From: Panopea generosa
Lineage: Eukaryota; Mollusca; Bivalvia; Adapedonta; Hiatellidae
Assembly: GCA_029582155.1 (NCBI GenBank)
Contig: CM055903.1
Location: 41,523,353 to 41,587,352, forward strand
Length of the DNA: 64,000 bases
Direction: 5' to 3'
How positions within the stretch are numbered: the stretch's first letter is position 1; each line of letters begins with the position of its first letter. The notes under the pieces are model-generated. The model worked only from the letters and a program-made list of their open reading frames with translations, was not told the DNA's origin and did not search any database. Below are positions 43,989 to 55,430 of this stretch, one piece after another. The translations under genes were made by a program, and so were the position numbers.

Positions 43989-46624
43989 CAGTGATAAGCG
44001 CTTTGGATCAGTCAGAGCAAAGTACGCGAAATGGGGAGTTTATACATGTTTAACAAGTGCATTCAACATCCCTCTTCCCAACCACCCGCTGCCATACCAT
44101 TAGACAAGGAGTGTTAATAAAACTATTCCTTTAAGATGATCCTTACCATTACACCAACATGTACATGCGCATATAATCTAATATGAAAAAATAAAATACT
44201 ACTCGTAAAAGTAAAAACTACTACTGCTCTTCAAAAATTCTTTCTTAACGCTGAATATAAGTACATAAGCATATAATTTTTATTTGGTTATATTGAGCAT
44301 TTATGAAATACAAATGTTCATGTAATATATATAATATATCATGTTAATATAACCTTATATTTAAATCAGCAAATTATTACACTGTTATTACAATTGTTTC
44401 GTACATTCAGATTTTAAGAAATGTTATTTATCATATAAATAATGTTAAATAAATACAATAATCATCTGTTTTTGTCACAAATATTTATTGAATACTTTAT
44501 TAAAATATCTTAAGGTGTAAATGAATTTAAGCAACATTTAATGAAAATATTCGTATATTCGTAATTATTAAGCAGTACATATTACTTATTGAGCTAGTTT
44601 ATATACGCAACCAAACAGAAGGGCTTTTGCTTTTTATTTTTAGAAATGTTCCATCTAATATACACTTTAATATTCTGGCTTGAATGTTTTGACTGTTTAG
44701 TATATACGTATTTAAATATGTTTAAATATAGTTCCATATCATTACAACAAGTGTCCCTTTTGACACAGCCCTAATATAATTTTAGATTTCTAAATTTCTA
44801 AAATGATAATAATAAAATTAAATTATATAAATAAAAAATAATAATAAAAAAATGAAATAAAATAAGAAAATATAAAGTGAAAATATGAAAACATCATGTG
44901 ACCATGTGAACTAGTTAATTACATTTAATAAGAATATGTTAATATTTTTTTTTATAAATTTTCAACTAAACGCATTTGAAGCGCACAATAAACATATACC
45001 TTACTCCTGGGAATTTTACTTAAAAATAAAGATTATTTTTCTAAAAAAATATCATAATTATATTTGAAATATGTCTTAATAAATTAATATTTTTTAGTTG
45101 TTTTTAACTCTGACGAATTCAGTCTTATTTATTGACCTTACAACAGCAACCAACCAACAAACCTTTCTATATTAAAGAAATATGTAAATTATTATCATAA
45201 ATCATGTGACGTGATAATCTAGGATCAGAGTTTGTCATTATATAAATCACCGAACGAAAAAAACGTAAGCATAATGAAAAGACACTGTCGTCTGCTCGAT
45301 ATTTTTTTAGGTGTGATATTGACAACACCAAAAGGTCACGGGTACATCTGGTGCAAGACATTCTTTGAAATTTGAGGACGAAATTCGACCAAACATAATA
45401 CCCCAAAATGTATATACCACCCATGATGTCTGCACAACGTGTCGTCTGCACCTCGTTATAGTAAGTTAAAATAAAGAAAGTGACACGATTGATTGACAGC
45501 CGCTTTAGATAAATGAGAGAATGATTACAAGTAATATTATTCAAAAACTTAAATGATCACAACCTTATACGGGAAATGTTCAATGCATATGGAATTATTG
45601 GTATCATTATCATTTGGAGTAATTTGGCCTTTTTTCTCCATATTTTTATGATCTCCATATGGCCAATTATATTAACAAAGTTTCCTTTTTTTAACGATTA
45701 AAACCTTATTAGCAAGGTATTTGGTCATGTTTTGGTTGGCGTACAGTTGAGCCGGTACTGGATTAGTAAAGTATAACGATAAAAATAAATCCCAGGTTTC
45801 AAATATTGTCGACGATATTTCTAAAGATATAATGACAAATGAAGAAAAAGTTAATTATACTTGAACTGTTCCGTAGATAGGACTGATTATGTTGAATTAT
45901 ATAATTTATTACGAATAATAATCGTATAATTGCCATAGGCCTTGAAATGCTTTGGTATGAAGGAAATAATTTTCTCGATTTAGGCAGGCACACGTTTTAA
46001 AGAGCACGGATATTAGATTTGCACCAAAGCAGCGTGGATATTCTATAGAACAATATTGAATTAACGTATTGATATATTTTTTAAGTTAAATATTGTTGGT
46101 GAATGGTGCACTGAATTCTTGGATATTTCTTTTAGTGAATTTTCACTGTATCTTCATGATCCAACAGGTTTCTAAATATGTCCTTTATATAAAGCATGTG
46201 AGTAGTCAGTAATCCTTTACTGGATCATACTCATATAAAGCTATCAGTTCATGAATGTATTCTGTCCGTCCAGTCCAGACGTGTTGCATGTAAAACCATA
46301 CTATACAAGTCATAGTTGAAAACAAGTCTATTGGTTCGTTAGATGTCTTAATATTGTGTCTATGGGTTGCATAGTAGTCTGGTCTGTACATTTATATCTG
46401 ATTGATCACAAATAATTATATATATCCTAGTCTATTTCGCTTAACACTGAATCTCATCTTATATGCTTAGGACAGTTATTTTTAACATGTTTAAGAGCAA
46501 CGTTCAGTGCGTTCATAAATAAGAATATATATATATAACCCAACTAGAGACGTAGCAATCAAAGGACAAGCCGCCAAAGCAGTATGAACAAAATTACTAT
46601 ACAAAATACTTGTTATAAGTACAA
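43989..46624. other. Very AT-rich non-coding stretch
   Basis: About 2.6 kb, with an extreme A/T block at 44280-45080. A 125-codon frame on minus (45167-45544) has no motif I recognise and low GC. No repeats shared with the rest of the window. Confidence 0.4.
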
Positions 46625-46691
46625 TGCAGTCAGACCGGTGTAAGCGGTCACCTCTATTAAGCACCCACTGGTCTTAAGCAGCCTACATTTG
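46625..46691. mobile_element. MITE, family M1, copy 3 (truncated)
   Basis: TGCAGTCAGACCGGTGTAAG, then GGTCACCTCTATTAAGCACC, matches the left third of the M1 family. It is cut off where the (CTAC)n microsatellite begins. Confidence 0.8.
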
Positions 46692-46734
46692 CCTACCTAC
46701 CTACCTACCTACCTACCTACCTACCCACCCACCC
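46692..46734. repeat. (CTAC)n microsatellite
   Basis: About 11 units of CTAC with a CCCA-type end. It starts exactly where the M1 copy is truncated, as if the tetranucleotide grew from a TGCCTAC word of the element. Confidence 0.95.
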
Positions 46735-48396
46735 ATTGTTTTCATTTTCATTATATTTAAAACAACCATACACAGGTAAAATGACACCCAGATACGATCA
46801 GACACATATGTTATTCACAGAAATAATACCGAACATGTTTAACATATGTTTAAATACATTTAACAACATATGTTTAGCATATTTTTAACACACAGTTAAA
46901 ACGTATATTAATCATAGCAATGGTAACACGTACGTTGAACGCATGTTTACCTTTAAATCACCATATTCATAGAAAATTCACCAGGCATGTTTAGCCTATG
47001 TTTCACATACGACTAACATTATGTTTCGTTCAACATAGATTAACATACGAGGTATTCTTATCAGTGTATTATCAGACTATCTTGCATATATTGGCTCAAA
47101 CTGTTTCTGTTCTGTCACATGATACGAAGTTTTACCTCGAATGTAATTTGTGCTGTATATGTTTTGACATATTTTTAATACAGTCTCTTTAATTCTTTAT
47201 AAAATAAGTCTCTTATTCTTAATAGAATGGCATGGTTATTGTTAGATGTAAGGATTGTTTTATTTCATGTATATACTGTGTATTCCCCATGATGAGAGTT
47301 AAATAAAGAATATAACCTATATTTCTTTTATATAGATGAAGGATTCTAGTGTTTTAAAGTTTAGTTCATAATCTATTTTAGACATGGTTTATTTAACAAC
47401 GGAAGAAGAGTAATATTTATATGCAAACTTCTAATAAACAAGAAAATATTAAAAATAAACCAATCAGTGTAATCACCATTTACAGTATGCATGCGCATTT
47501 ATTTTCATTTATCTTATAATTCATTGGCAAGATTGCAGAAAGTCAATCGGTAAGTACAAGCGGTACCAACTACTCATTATATCAGAACAAAAAAATATAA
47601 AACATTCTTTAATATGCATATCAAATGTTGAAGCAGGTGTACAACTATTAACTTTTAATTGGAATTTTGAACAAAAACAATACTTTTACACAATAATAAA
47701 ACTTTTAATGACTAAACAAAGTTTTAAGCATTTGCGCACACACTTAAATCTAATAGAATCACATCCGTGGGTTACTTTTCTATTTCAGTTTGATGCTTCT
47801 TTTCTGAGATACGCATCTACAGGAAAAGTTAAAGACTCAATCTAATATAGATCGTTGACTGATTCCCGTTTTATTATTAAAATTACCGTTCTTCGAGCCT
47901 GCTTTCTAAGAGTTTCCCAACAGGGGTCGCCCTGGACAGGTGGACAAGATAAGAGGAATGCCAAATATTAACGGTTGTTTTAATTAGAGAAGCGCTCATC
48001 AGCTCATCACGTCGGCGTCTGTGATGTTTCCATTTCAAGAGAGAAAGGTTGAGTTATCACGTGATCTATAAGAGAGTTTTGAGTTAAACTGTCGCTTAAC
48101 TCAGTGTGATACAAAGGTCATTTACTACATAGTTAAAACGCCCTCATTTTATTTGAACATCTTGTATGATGTTGACTGAAAATTTGTAAAAAAAATGCTA
48201 ATAAGAAATATGTTTGGATCATACGTGAGTTTCGGCTAGTTTCTTTATTTTATATCAATGTATGTTCATTACCAACAACATAAAACGTAACATTCATTAA
48301 CAACAGCATAAAACTAGCAATAGTAACATCATCAGCAATAGCACCAGCAATAACAATAGTAACAGCCACGATAGTTTGGTACATGTGTGAGTCTCT
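46735..48396. other. Unique AT-rich non-coding stretch
   Basis: About 1.65 kb. A decayed CATATGTTTAACATATG-type repetitive patch lies at 46800-47060 (ACATATGTTTAA words). A possible LINE-like tail (GAGTTAAATAAAGAATATAA) is at about 47296. The part 47880-48080 is more complex and could be regulatory. No gene was recognised. Confidence 0.4.
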
Positions 48397-48652
48397 GCCA
48401 GGGTTTACAGACGATCAGTTAACTTAACCACTGTTTCCTGCGATCCTGAAAGGTTAATCAGTATTCGAGCACACCCCATCGCCCCAAGTAACTGATAACT
48501 TTCCCACTTGAATCAGCGGTGAGAGATGAATGATAATGAGACACAATGTCGTATATCAATCATCACGGAGACTGTTGCCGGGCGGGGAATCGAACTCACG
48601 ACCCCTGGATTGATAGTTAGACGTGTAACTGACTGAACTAATTGGGCCTGGC
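48397..48652 (-). mobile_element. tRNA-derived SINE, family A, copy 5
   Basis: Matches the 27.5-kb copy over nearly its whole length: TTTACAGACGATCAGTTAAC, core GAATCAGCGGTGAGAGATGA, inverted B box GGAATCGAACTCACGACC and a decayed inverted A box. The extreme 3' tail is shortened. The 64-codon minus frame across it is a shadow. Confidence 0.92.
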
Positions 48653-48934
48653 AAGAGTAACATCCCCAGCAATAGAAGCACCAGCAATATCAACGGTAAC
48701 AGTCTCACTAAAACAGGAAGTACAGCACTAGCAGGAGACGCAACATTCAAAGTACACAGCTATTAAAGCAGCCAGAACATAATCAATATTCAAAACATTT
48801 TAGTTAATACAATACATAATGACTTAGCCAAAATTTGCCACCGAGGACCTTATTTAAACCTGGTTAACTGTTGTACCCAGCCTCACTCTACAACACATTT
48901 AGAAAAATAAAACAGACAATTAAAATATCAACAC

Positions 48935-49140
48935 AAAATACCAAGATAACATGTTAAACAGTAATGACCATTTGAAACAATAAAAGCACACACAAAAACA
49001 CAAACGACTCGTCACAAGAAGGATACGTAGCAAACAATGAAACCCCCCCCCCCCCCACCAAGATAACATCTTAAAACAGTATACATTTGAAACAAACAAA
49101 GAAAACCCAACAACAACACAACAAATCCAAACGACGCGGA
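48935..49140. repeat. Two direct copies of an about 118-bp unit
   Basis: ACCAAGATAACATGTTAAAC at 48939 and ACCAAGATAACATCTTAAAA at 49058 start similar stretches with CATTTGAAACAA and CAAACGAC words. A run of about 14 C lies between them (49043-49056). Confidence 0.65.
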
Positions 49141-50719
49141 AATGTAACCAAAATGAATTAAGTAAAAGTGACACTAGTGATTGCCACCACGGAACTGCCA
49201 GAGGTGACGCTAGCGTTGTTAAGCAAAGTCATTGTGTAGCGTTCTCGGCCACGTTATCTAAACAATCGGAGGTAAGACATTTTTTTTATTAGAGTGAAAC
49301 AAATTTTTAGTTTACAAATATAGAGTGTTGAATTGATTAAGCACGGTACATTAAGCCTTGACAACCGATGTAAGTGGCTTAAAGGCAACACCATTTTCAT
49401 AGTAAATTAAATAAAAAAATCTACATTAATGTCGAGTTTGAACTCTGATGGTAAAACATCAGGAACACATTACTTTGTATTTTTGGTTAATGCAAGTGGG
49501 GTTGTTCCTCCAGGGAGGTAATTATTCAAGTATCTAACCTCCCTATCTACTATAATGGTTTTGTTGCACCAAAATGGAAATATCAATCGCGATTTGATCA
49601 TTCAATTGTTAATGTCAATTACAAGGGCAGATAATACCGATATGGGACGATATGTCAGTAGAAATGCCATTGCAGATGCGGTGATTAAGATTTTTCTAAA
49701 TGCATTTTACGTTAGGTAAAAAAAGGTTAAAGAGTTATTTCCCTTTGTGGCCATTTAGATGATGTTTGGCATCTTTACTACCACATTGTAAATGACGGAT
49801 GGTTTTGGTAGCTTAGAACTTAAAAACAGAGATACTTTTCTGTTTGTTATAAAGGACAGAATACAAATAAAAGTAGGATCTGATTGATTTATGTTGTGTT
49901 TGTTTTCTTTTAGTTGCTCAATTTGATTTTATTTAACATTCACATTGGTGACAAGTTCAAGTTAAAATTGTGATTTTTAGCCTGGCCAAATGCATACTCC
50001 TGCTTACGCCATCGTGAGCAAGCTTTGCAGTGTTGATCACCGCCGAAATGATCATACGCGACAGGGACTACTTTTTATTCCTCGATTTTTCTTCATTTTT
50101 TATATATGCATGTAGAAACAAATATACAATTATAACATATTGTGGACATTGGTTTTAGTCATTTTAAAAAAAAGAAGAAAAAAAGTGTTGCATAAAATGA
50201 ACCAAACGCGACAAGAATAGCACCCGCATTAGGACGGCGAATGAATAATTATTAAAATCCTGCTTTCAGTACATTTGAATACTTTAATTAAATTACTATG
50301 ACTAAACTATGATACAATACTTATTAAACTGTTATATATTTGATTAATGAGACTTTTTTTATTTGATTAATTGAGTATTTTAATATTTGATTAGCGAAGT
50401 ATTTTTTGTAATTTACTATAGCACCTGTAATGTACCCAACACGTTAAACAGAACACAAACATGCATTTAATATGAAAAAAAAGTACTCACCAAAAAATAG
50501 AACTGCGTCTCCAACAGGAGGCACATCTACTAAGGGACTTAGCTAACACATCAATATACATATAAATGTAATAAATACACTAAAACATTACAACAAACAT
50601 AGAGAAGTGTCAACATTAAGAGGTTAAACATGTTGTACAGATGCAACAAACATTGCCATTCCCATGCCGTTATATATTACAACGACAGGATGTAAATAAA
50701 GTTTTTTTAAATAGAGTTA
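49141..50719. other. Unique non-coding stretch
   Basis: About 1.6 kb. A more complex patch lies at 49990-50080 (CCATCGTGAGCAAGCTTTGC). No open frame or repeat match was recognised. Confidence 0.4.
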
Positions 50720-50947
50720 AACGCAATTTTCAACACATTTCAGGTTATGTATGGCATATCCAGTTTTACTGGTGGATGAAGATCTCAGACTGAGTCAGAC
50801 TGAGTAGGACCACCGTCCTTCCGTAAGTAACTGGCAAACTTTCTCACATAAAGTTTTTGAAGCGAACGTGGCTCGAACTTACGACCTTAGCGGTGAGTGG
50901 AAAATGATCTTGAGACGGCGCCTTAGACCACTAGGCCACGGAAGACC
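50720..50947 (-). mobile_element. tRNA-derived SINE, family B, copy 2 (full length)
   Basis: On the minus strand: A box GTGGCCTAGTGGTCTAAGGC, then GCCGTCTCAAGATCATTT, B box TAAGGTCGTAAGTTCGAGCC, body, and tail CCTGAAATGTGTTGAAAATT. The head resembles a tRNA with a long variable region. The copy at 15.46 kb aligns throughout. Confidence 0.9.
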
Positions 50948-51106
50948 CTGTTAATAAAGGTAACCCAGCAGATTTCCCAAACGTGGTATAGTAGTATCCA
51001 CAAGTGTATAAGATAAAACACAGATAAGCTCAGGTAAATGAACCCAAGCAGCTAAAAACTGGTCGGCCAAATTGAGCAATCCTCAACGGTATTATACAAT
51101 TGCAGT

Positions 51107-51275
51107 CAAATGACAAATATTGAAGCTGTTCCAAATGACAAACATTGAAGCTGTTCCAAATGACAAACATTGAAGCTGTTCCGAATGGCAAAACATTGAA
51201 ACTGTGCCAACTATGACGGCAAATAGAGAAGCTGTTCCAAATGACAAACGTTGAAGCTGTTCCAAAATGAAGGGA
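51107..51275. repeat. 25-bp minisatellite, about 7 units
   Basis: The unit TGAAGCTGTTCCAAATGACA plus AACAT repeats with a 25-bp period, three times almost perfectly and then with indels. The overlapping minus frames are repeat shadows. Confidence 0.9.
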
Positions 51276-51487
51276 AATGAAGCTATACCACACCAGTGTT
51301 GTAATATACATATAATTAACAGAAATATCAAGAATTGAAATCTTTCACGGTGCGTAGTTTAGGGGAAATATATGTCTCAAGTTAATGAAAAGTAAAATCA
51401 CCAGTAATTTCTGGCGTATGTTTGCACATGGCATTTATATTAAATCAGCTGTAATAGAGTCTTCGCGCAGGTAACTTATAGTCTTAC

Positions 51488-51985
51488 AAGAGGCCCATAG
51501 GCCTTAACGGTCACCTGATTATCCTTGATGACATAAAGCTATATAAAACTATTTTCCAACTTTTGTCAATAAAACATAAGCATTAACTGTCATGTACGCA
51601 ACAACAAATCACACCAAAAACCATTCAAATGAGTCTGTTCAGACATCAGAAATTGCATTTTTTGGTCATTTTCTCTTATATAGATTTAGTAAGTAGGCCC
51701 CACCCCCAGGGTCAAACCGCGAGACCCAGAGACATGCAATTTAAAATATTTAAAAAGGACCCATATACGTCCGGAATCATTCTCGCCATTTGTTTCCCAG
51801 TTCTCCCTATGATAAGAAGACGACTTTTAAATTACTTTAAAGTTGACTGTTTTGGCCCTGCCCCAAGGTGCCAGGGGGGTGGGGGTGTCGAAAATGTCAA
51901 TTGTTGACGGACGCACGACCCACGACGTACGACGACAGACAAAAGGCGATCGCAAAAGGTCCCTTGAGACAAAGTCTCAGATGAC
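51488..51985. mobile_element. Dispersed non-autonomous repeat (AGAGGCCCATAGGCC start)
   Basis: It starts ACAAGAGGCCCATAGGCC followed by GGTCACCTGA and ends with a CGACGTACGACGACAGACAA block and CCTTGAGACAAAGTCTCAGA. The GTCACCTGA and TCAGATGAC words at the two ends are inverted relative to each other. I recall this combination as a widespread bivalve repeat. A 92-codon plus frame inside shows no family features. Confidence 0.65.
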
Positions 51986-53899
51986 ATAAAGATGCTATTC
52001 GAATTCATGTAAGTAAAGAGCTCGTTTGGACATGATCCGTAGTTTCAATGTTTGGAAGAATAAGTGTGGCATGCCACGTATGTATGTTTCGGCTTCCCAA
52101 GAGGTTGGTTTTACGCACACGGCCTGTATTCCAATGCTGAACACATAATACCGTGCATTTAAATATTGGTAAAAAGACAAACAAGCAAACCATCATAGTT
52201 CACGTATTCGTTTACTATTAACAAGGAAGAAATATTAATAAAAAACTGTATATATTTAAAGTCTAAAAAAAGCAAACGCTGAAAGACACTTAAGATGGAA
52301 TGTTTGCTGCTTAAGTTTTTGTTGTTGTTGTTGTTGTTTGTTTGTTTTATTTTGTGTGAAATGTAATTATTTCAAATATTATACGTAGATAAATATTTGA
52401 TTTATTAAACAAATAAAATAGCACGTGGTGCTAAATATTATAATAAAGCGCATGACTCGTACAACGCTTTATGTGTTTTGTTGTATTTTGATGGAAAATT
52501 AGGTTGAGACTAGTGAATGCTATCTGATGATAGGATCCTTTTGAAATACAGAACGCAGACGAACGCAGACGAACGCAGACAAAAAATGAAAATAGCAAAC
52601 TCGGTTTTATAGAGTCTGTGCATTGGGGTAATGGAATATTCAACGCCCCTCGTTCCTCCAGCACCGGTCATAAGCAATATTCTATTCTCATAGAAAATAC
52701 TCACAAAATTCTATAATTCCAAGAAACTTCTTTTAACTGTCTGTTCTTGTTGCATTTGACCTTTTTACTTAATTACCAATCATATGTTGTGCATTAGTCT
52801 CATTTATAATGGAAGAAAATTATTGACAATATCAATATTGTATTAGGCATTATGATTATAAAAAGGAAGTCGAAATGCATAAAATATGCATATACTAAGC
52901 AATAACCTTTAGATTTGCTGCTGAGTAGAATTTGTTTTATTCTCAGTATGGCATGTAGCAAGAGAGGTCAAACGTGCATTCTAAACTAAGTGTCATAAAT
53001 GGTAAGAAAACTACATGTAGTATCTTCCAAACCTGCCAAGAACCTTTTATAATGTATAAATTGTGAATAACTAATTTAAGACATATTTTAAGTATCTGCT
53101 AAGATGAAGCTGTAAGTGGTCTGTAATTGAACGGCCGAAATATCATCTCAAACAACAACATCATCAACGATATTTAAACAATAATAACTGCCATAAACAT
53201 AAACATTTTGTCTAAATTAAAACTTGCCAATTAACAGGTGGACGCTGTTGTAAAAACAAGCGATACCGATGACCTGTAGCAGTAGACGTCATGCCAAAAA
53301 GCCATCTCCATATCCTTGACAATAATTACTTTACAAGTGATGGCAATTTAGTTAAGTGGACCAGGATGGGTCGTATGAAGACAGTCGGTTATTTATTTAT
53401 CTATTCTCATCAAATGTGTCTGAGTTTCTTGTATTGATTAAATACAAGTGTCCATCTTTTTACTGATAATTAAAACTAGATGTTGAGACCTGAAGGACGG
53501 CGCGATAAGTCGTGTAAATCAGTGCCAAACATATATGTATTGAGTTGTCATATAAGTGGTCATTCGATGATGGACGCTACTTTAGTCAAGTATGAAACTC
53601 AATGATATTACTTTTTAGTGTTTCAGCGAAATTGCAGGCAATTTATAAATGCGCTAAGAGTTCACAAAAAACATAAGGGCATCTGATTCCCTTGAAACTG
53701 ATTGAAAGACACAATGTTTTGCATAACAGATTCTGATCATATATGACAAAGTGTCACAGATATTTTATTTTCATCATTTTTGTCGGTATGATCCATGGAA
53801 GATAAAGTTCCAACGAAATAACAAATTCTTGTAATTTCAAGCGCAATATCGCTACTTTTACAAAAAAAAAAAAGTTTGTTAAATATGAAGTTGCAGAAC
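51986..53899. other. Unique AT-rich non-coding stretch
   Basis: About 1.9 kb with a (TTG)n run at 52317-52340 and three GAACGCAGAC units at 52551-52580. Small minus frames at 51995-52196 and 52431-52704 overlap in different frames and are not supported. Confidence 0.4.
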
Positions 53900-54090
53900 C
53901 AGTTCCCGGTTTCACTAAACTTCTAAACTTCAGATTTTTCTCAACTTAATTTTAAAATGCTATTTTCATTGTTCATTCTATATGCTATCCTTTGTTAATG
54001 AGTAAGATTTGTTCTGACTTCAATATTGTGTCGTCATTTAATGTGTGATGAATTAAAGTAATAATTCAGAGAAATTGAGATGTTTCCCAT
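53900..54090. mobile_element. MITE-like repeat, family M4, copy 1
   Basis: AGATTTGTTCTGACTTCAAT, GTCATTTAATGTG and CAGAGAAATTGAGATGTTTC are shared with 63283-63422. The left end CCCGGTTTCACTAAACTTCT resembles the inverted end of the other copy (GGGAAACGGGCTCC). It directly abuts the M2 copy. Confidence 0.6.
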
Positions 54091-54522
54091 GGCTTCGGTT
54101 TCACTAGCATTTTACATAAATACTTAAAAATCTAACTAAGTTTTGACTGGTTATTTATCTATTCTGTTATCAATATCACTGAAAGCGTATGCAGCTTTAC
54201 TGGAACCAGTCTGAAATAATAATTACCTGGTCCCAGTTGTCCAAAGCTTTAGTAGCATGTGAAATTTTGTAACTTCAATAGTTTCTATACTTAATGATTT
54301 TATGGCAATTTAAATGCATTTTTTTTTTAAAAAAAAAGACATGTTTTCATTTTTTTGTTAATACTATAACAACTTAACCGTGTAAATCTCATAATATCGT
54401 GATTTTAAAATTTCACTTAATCCAGGGTTAAGCTAACCAAGCTTTGAACAACTGGGCCCTGGCTGCTTTTCTTATGTTTAAGTTTTTAAGTATTTAAGTA
54501 AAAGGTTGGTGAAACAGGAGCC
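54091..54522. mobile_element. MITE, family M2, split by a second MITE
   Basis: The left part 54091-54230 (CGGTTTCACTAGCATTTTAC, TTTTGACTGGTTATTTATCT, GGAACCAGTCTGAAATAAT) and right part 54458-54522 (CTGGCTGCTTTTC, AAGTTTTTAAGTATTTAAGT, GGTTGGTGAAACAGGAGCC) together match the complete copy at 25688-25886 read in the opposite orientation. The gap is exactly the M3 element, so M3 inserted after M2. Confidence 0.86.
54231..54457. mobile_element. MITE M3 nested inside M2, with 5-bp target duplication
   Basis: A 227-bp element with inverted ends TCCCAGTTGTCCAAAGCTT and AGCTTTGAACAACTGGGC. CCTGG occurs on both sides (54226-54230 and 54458-54462) and fits a 5-bp target-site duplication. The interior is AT-rich with no open frame. 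Confidence 0.85.
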
Positions 54523-54804
54523 GGGATGCAATATTGTATGATTAGTATCCTCATATGCTCATATTCTCATACGTTTATAAGAGTAAGATTCGATTTGAAC
54601 ATCGACGTATGTTCCTTTAAAGGCAAGCTTATCTTGACACGTTTTCAATCAACGTTATTTTGAAATAAATGATATTAAATGACTTTTAAATACCACAAAT
54701 CGTATGCAGACCCTATTTTTTTTTTGGTTTGAAAACAGCCATAACTCATATTTTCGAATTGAAGTTATACTAACTTACACAATACACCGTCCGATTAGTG
54801 CAAA

Positions 54805-54862
54805 AAGGTACCAAGTGCTTTCTTATTCCATATACACTTGGTACCTTATTACTCTAATTTGA
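54805..54862. repeat. Dispersed small inverted repeat, copy 2
   Basis: GGTACCAAGTGCTTTCTTAT and CATATACACTTGGTACCTTA match the copy at 41526. Here the outer words GGTACCAAGTG and CACTTGGTACC are perfectly inverted. Confidence 0.65.
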
Positions 54863-55179
54863 CAATATTTTCTTATTTTTGATCAAGTTGTTTTAAGATG
54901 TTGGCATGTTGATATAAAGATCTCTAACTTGTTATACTTCCCTTGGTTAAAACACTGATATGCTTCGTAAGCAAATATAGATTAAAAATAATAAAATCTG
55001 ATTATTCATATTTAGATTATAATGTTTTGAAAGTGAACATGAAACCAGATACATTTTGTTTTTGAAAGATAATAGTTGGAACTAATACCACTTTCAGTAC
55101 CACTAAAGTGTATGCTCCTGTTTTTCGTTTCGGCTAGTCGTATCAGTCATTGGGCTACATGTGACAATACTCTTCTAAA

Positions 55180-55430
55180 AGTGTCGATGTGTTTTGCAAT
55201 TTGAATGGACACATCATTTATCTATTTCGTTTGTATATATGTAAGTTGTTTGAACTATCGAAGTTATATGTTTGTTTGTATTGTAAATATTTGATTGTCG
55301 TTTTATTGTTTATATGTGTATTAATTGTTTGTATATGTATTGTACTCTCATGTTGCTGTTTAAATGTTTAAACTCTCATGTATATTTGTACTATGGAGGA
55401 AATAAAGAATTAATCAATCAATCAATCAAT
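55180..55430 (+). mobile_element. LINE-like 3' end with (AATC)n tail
   Basis: TTGTACTATGGAGGAAATAA followed by AGAATTAATCAATCAATC resembles the end of a non-LTR retrotransposon: an AATAAA-like signal and a short tetranucleotide tail. The upstream 200 bp are T-rich without a recognisable reverse transcriptase. Short frames at 55189-55568 are not genes. Confidence 0.45.

Noticed and set aside
45167-45544. 125-codon minus-strand ORF
   Set aside because: It has low GC and no recognisable motif, and lies in an extremely AT-rich region. Most likely chance.
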